From Leptolyngbya sp. NIES-2104 (GTDB taxonomy: Bacteria > Cyanobacteriota > Cyanobacteriia > Leptolyngbyales > Leptolyngbyaceae), in contig NZ_BBWW01000001.1 in the NCBI RefSeq assembly GCF_001485215.1, positions 2,790,001 to 2,854,000 of the forward strand: a DNA stretch of 64,000 nt. Reading direction: 5' to 3'. Positions within the stretch are counted from its first letter, which is position 1, and each line of letters begins with the position of its first letter. The notes below the pieces were generated by a model. That model saw only the letters and a list, made by a program, of their open reading frames with translations. It was not told where the DNA came from and made no database searches. Of the stretch, positions 61,677 to 64,000 are shown one piece after another. Position numbers and translations under genes: made by a program.

Positions 61677-63026
61677 ATGCCTGAAAGAATTTTTTGTACG
61701 ATCGTTACTAAGAATTATTTAGCTTATGCTCGAACTTTGGCGGAAACGCTGAAGGAACACCATTCAGAGAGTAAGCTTTTTGTGTTGCTTGCCGATCGCA
61801 TTGAAGATTACTTTGAGCCTGAATTAGAACTATTTGAGGTGATTCGGCTAGAAGAATTGCCGGATCAAAAAGCGATCGAACAAATGTGTTTCTATTACAC
61901 GCCGCTAGAATTGTGTTGTGCGCTGCGAGGCTTGTTGCACGAATATATTATTGAACATACAACGGCTGAAAATTGGGTCTTTCTAGACTGCGACATCATG
62001 GTTTGTCATTCCCTAGAAACGCTATTTGAAACATTATCTGAAACCTCAATTTTATTGACTCCCCATTCCAGTGTTCCGCTCGATGTAAAAGATGTGGATC
62101 ATGAATTGAGCATCTTAATGCACGGATTGAGTAATGCGGGGTTTCTAGGGCTGAGACGAACTGAGCAAACACGAGAATTCCTGAATTGGTGGAAGGATCG
62201 GTTAACGTATTACAGTTTTTTGGATTCTGCGATCGGTGATCCGAGAGGATTAAGTCTTGATCAACGCTGGCTAAATTTAGTTTTGCTTTATTTTCCAGAT
62301 TTTAAGTTTGTGAAACATCCGGGCGCGAATATCGGTCACTGGAATTTTTATGAACGAAAATTTGAACGGAATGCAGCAGGCGAAATTGTTGTAAATCAGC
62401 ATCCGGTTCTTTTCTTGCACTTTAGCGGTTGGGATATTAATAATCCTGAATATGTTTCAAAACATAGTCCGCTTTATCGAGAAAAAGATCAGTCACCTTG
62501 GACAGAATTAGCAAAGCTGTATCGTGAGAAGTTGCTAAAGAATGGATACGAGGAAACGCGGCAATTTCCTTACACATTTGCGACATTTAGCGATCGTACT
62601 CCCATCACTCAAGCAATGCGTCGCGGCTACTATGAAGAATTAAAACAAGGAACGGCTGTTGCAGGTTCACCCTTTGAACAACCTGAATATTTCCATTCTA
62701 GAAAGTACTCAATCCATTCGACTCAGTTTCTGCAAGAAGAAGTCCAAACTGCTTATCAACATCTCATTCACCTTCAGCAAGATTATCATCAGTTGTCTCT
62801 TGCTTTTGAACAAACCCAAACCACGCTGGAACAAACTAAGGTGAAACTAAAAGACACGCAGACCGTACTACTAGAGACTCAACAAAATGCAGATACTGAA
62901 CAAATTCGATTGAGACAGATCATTGAAGAAATGGAAAAAAGCATTTTTTGGAAAATGAGAACTGCCTGGTGGAAAATCAAGCGGCGGTTCGGTCAAGCTG
63001 ATATGAACGTGCTGCGAAAGGAGTGA
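61677..63026 (+). CDS. GT-A-type glycosyltransferase with coiled-coil tail
   Basis: A 449-residue putative glycosyltransferase. The N-terminal ~280 residues have a nucleotide-sugar fold: FCTIVTKNYLAYARTLAETL start, the metal DxD motif as VFLDCDIMV (about 101-109), SLDQRWLNLVLLYFPDFKFV and HFSGWDINNPEYVSKHSPLY. A long coiled coil follows (about 360-420) and the tail SIFWKMRTAWWKIKRRFGQ near 422-440, like that of the preceding methyltransferase. Donor and acceptor unknown. Sixteen bases downstream of the TylF gene. Confidence 0.85.
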   Translation: MPERIFCTIVTKNYLAYARTLAETLKEHHSESKLFVLLADRIEDYFEPELELFEVIRLEELPDQKAIEQMCFYYTPLELCCALRGLLHEYIIEHTTAENWVFLDCDIMVCHSLETLFETLSETSILLTPHSSVPLDVKDVDHELSILMHGLSNAGFLGLRRTEQTREFLNWWKDRLTYYSFLDSAIGDPRGLSLDQRWLNLVLLYFPDFKFVKHPGANIGHWNFYERKFERNAAGEIVVNQHPVLFLHFSGWDINNPEYVSKHSPLYREKDQSPWTELAKLYREKLLKNGYEETRQFPYTFATFSDRTPITQAMRRGYYEELKQGTAVAGSPFEQPEYFHSRKYSIHSTQFLQEEVQTAYQHLIHLQQDYHQLSLAFEQTQTTLEQTKVKLKDTQTVLLETQQNADTEQIRLRQIIEEMEKSIFWKMRTAWWKIKRRFGQADMNVLRKE

Positions 63027-63035
63027 ATTGAGGAG

Positions 63036-63461
63036 ATGAGTAATTCTGAACAAACGAGAGTCAATATCGATTTTCTAATTGAGAAAATTCGACAGGAAGC
63101 TGCCAAAAAACAATCGGTAGCGCAATATCAACCATCTGCAAATCTAGATACTGCCAGTCGAATTCGATCGAACAATATCGAAGCCCTCCTAAACGCCGCC
63201 AGCGCGAAATCTCAAATTAGAACCGAGCTACCTGGAAAGCTACAGCGGTTTCCTTGGAATGCAGGAAATGGATTTGGAAAAGTAGCGCTAAAGATTTATA
63301 GTTTTCTATTCAAAGAGCAGAGAGCCGTCAATCTTTCGCTGAATCAAGCGATTCGAGAAACCTTATTGCTAAATCAAAGTCTGATCAAAAAAGTATCGGA
63401 ACTTCAAGCGGAACTTCAGGACTTACAACTGCGAATCGATGCGCTAGAGAATAAAGAATGA
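63036..63461 (+). CDS. Small coiled-coil protein of the polysaccharide cluster
   Basis: A 141-residue protein with an N-terminal helix (VNIDFLIEKIRQEAAKKQSV), a central GFGKVALKIYSFLFKEQRAV segment, and a C-terminal coiled coil (LNQSLIKKVSELQAELQDLQ). No enzyme motif. Similar N-terminal segments precede glycosyltransferase and methyltransferase domains in other cyanobacterial proteins, so this could be a detached scaffold. Starts nine bases after the previous stop; its stop overlaps the next start (ATGA). Confidence 0.75.
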   Translation: MSNSEQTRVNIDFLIEKIRQEAAKKQSVAQYQPSANLDTASRIRSNNIEALLNAASAKSQIRTELPGKLQRFPWNAGNGFGKVALKIYSFLFKEQRAVNLSLNQAIRETLLLNQSLIKKVSELQAELQDLQLRIDALENKE

Positions 63462-64000
63462 GAATTGCGATCGCGACCGTTCAAGTGCCCTTTATTCGGG
63501 GTGGAGCAGAAATCTTAGCTGAAGGACTAATGCAGGCAATTCAGGCAGAAGGGCATTCTGTCGAGTTGATTGCGATGCCATTTCGATTTGCGCCTGTTTC
63601 CGAAATCCAGCGCAGCATGAAAATTTGGGCATCCGAGAATTTTGAAAGTCTGAACGGCTATCAGTGCGATCGAGTCATTTGTCTCAAATTTCCCGCCTTT
63701 TATTTGCAGCATCCAAATAAGGTCGCTTGGATTTTGCATCAACATCGATCCGTTTACGATCTATGGGATACAGAGTTTACAGGTGACTTTTCTCGAAGTG
63801 CAGAAGGAAAGCAACTCAAACAAGAAATTACCGAGCAAGATACGAAATCATTGAGTACTTTTCGGGGCGTTTATACGATCGCGAAAACCGTTTCAAGGCG
63901 CTTACAAAAATTCAATCAAATCGCTTCTACTCCGCTTTATCATCCACCCCAATTTGCAGATCAGTTTTATACAAAACCTGCGGAACCTTATATTTTCTTT
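63458..64000 (+). CDS. Glycosyltransferase family 4, cut by window end
   Basis: The first 181 codons of a GT4-type enzyme: IAIATVQVPFIRGGAEILAE start with the GGAE acceptor-loop glycines, AIQAEGHSVELIAMPFRFAP, the ICLKFPAFYLQHPNKVAWIL strand-loop, and HQHRSVYDLWDTEF. The C-terminal nucleotide-sugar domain is beyond the window. Its ATG overlaps the preceding TGA. Confidence 0.88.
   Translation, partial: MRIAIATVQVPFIRGGAEILAEGLMQAIQAEGHSVELIAMPFRFAPVSEIQRSMKIWASENFESLNGYQCDRVICLKFPAFYLQHPNKVAWILHQHRSVYDLWDTEFTGDFSRSAEGKQLKQEITEQDTKSLSTFRGVYTIAKTVSRRLQKFNQIASTPLYHPPQFADQFYTKPAEPYIFF

Overview
The window is cyanobacterial chromosome. It carries the petC-petA pair of the cytochrome b6f complex, the plastid-type ribosomal protein PSRP-3/Ycf65, an SLH-domain iron-uptake porin, hormogonium polysaccharide (hps) genes, several conserved cyanobacterial proteins of unknown function, and very many copies of the HIP1 octamer GCGATCGC. 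The hps genes and gene order suggest a filamentous, Leptolyngbya-like organism; this is inference, not a placement.

Region by region. 1-13.6 kb is mostly core: a GroEL cut by the window edge with a perfect CIRCE operator, uvrB, a CsbD-like stress gene, petA/petC, a DUF3067 gene, thiD, a membrane acyltransferase, a GNAT enzyme, and a TM2/SHOCT - HhH - Trm1 operon. 13.7-20.5 kb holds an iron porin behind a candidate Fur box, the TldD/TldE protease pair, and the NAD(P)HX repair enzyme. Two tRNAs (Tyr, Thr) at 20.5-20.7 kb are followed by an accessory stretch to 24.65 kb: a DUF433/DUF5615 toxin-antitoxin-like pair, a truncated leucine-rich-repeat/Roc GTPase with an out-of-frame C-terminal module, and a small-protein/HNH-nuclease pair. 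24.6-30.7 kb returns to conserved genes (nitrilase family, a response regulator with a repeated upstream motif, Grx4-BolA, an inactive-looking orthocaspase).

30.7-38.1 kb is a purine catabolism cluster in two divergent arms: xanthine dehydrogenase xdhAB plus an AtzF-C/GGCT-like protein on the plus strand, and urate hydroxylase, OHCU decarboxylase and an allantoate-amidohydrolase-type enzyme on the minus strand. Together these would take xanthine through urate and allantoin toward ureidoglycolate, but no HIU hydrolase or allantoinase gene is visible here.

38-43 kb has an FkbM methyltransferase, an Na+/H+ antiporter, argD and rpmB. 43-52 kb is the hps block: a 1896-residue HpsA followed by four pseudopilin-like genes, convergent with glgB. 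54-58.5 kb has ycf65, a HAD hydrolase, a 21-bp tandem repeat, a lumenal TPR protein, ruvB and an unknown conserved gene. 58.5 kb to the end is a surface polysaccharide cluster: a Wzm/Wzt-type ABC exporter, a TylF-type methyltransferase, a glycosyltransferase, a coiled-coil protein and a GT4 glycosyltransferase cut by the window end. Two of these otherwise unrelated enzymes share an aromatic/basic C-terminal tail.

Three structures are not explained by the genes: a dispersed composite hairpin family (about 1.25, 9.07 and 39.03 kb), the four-copy CGRTTTGTA array upstream of the response regulator, and the repeat-rich leader of hpsA. I found no CRISPR array, insertion sequence or rRNA.
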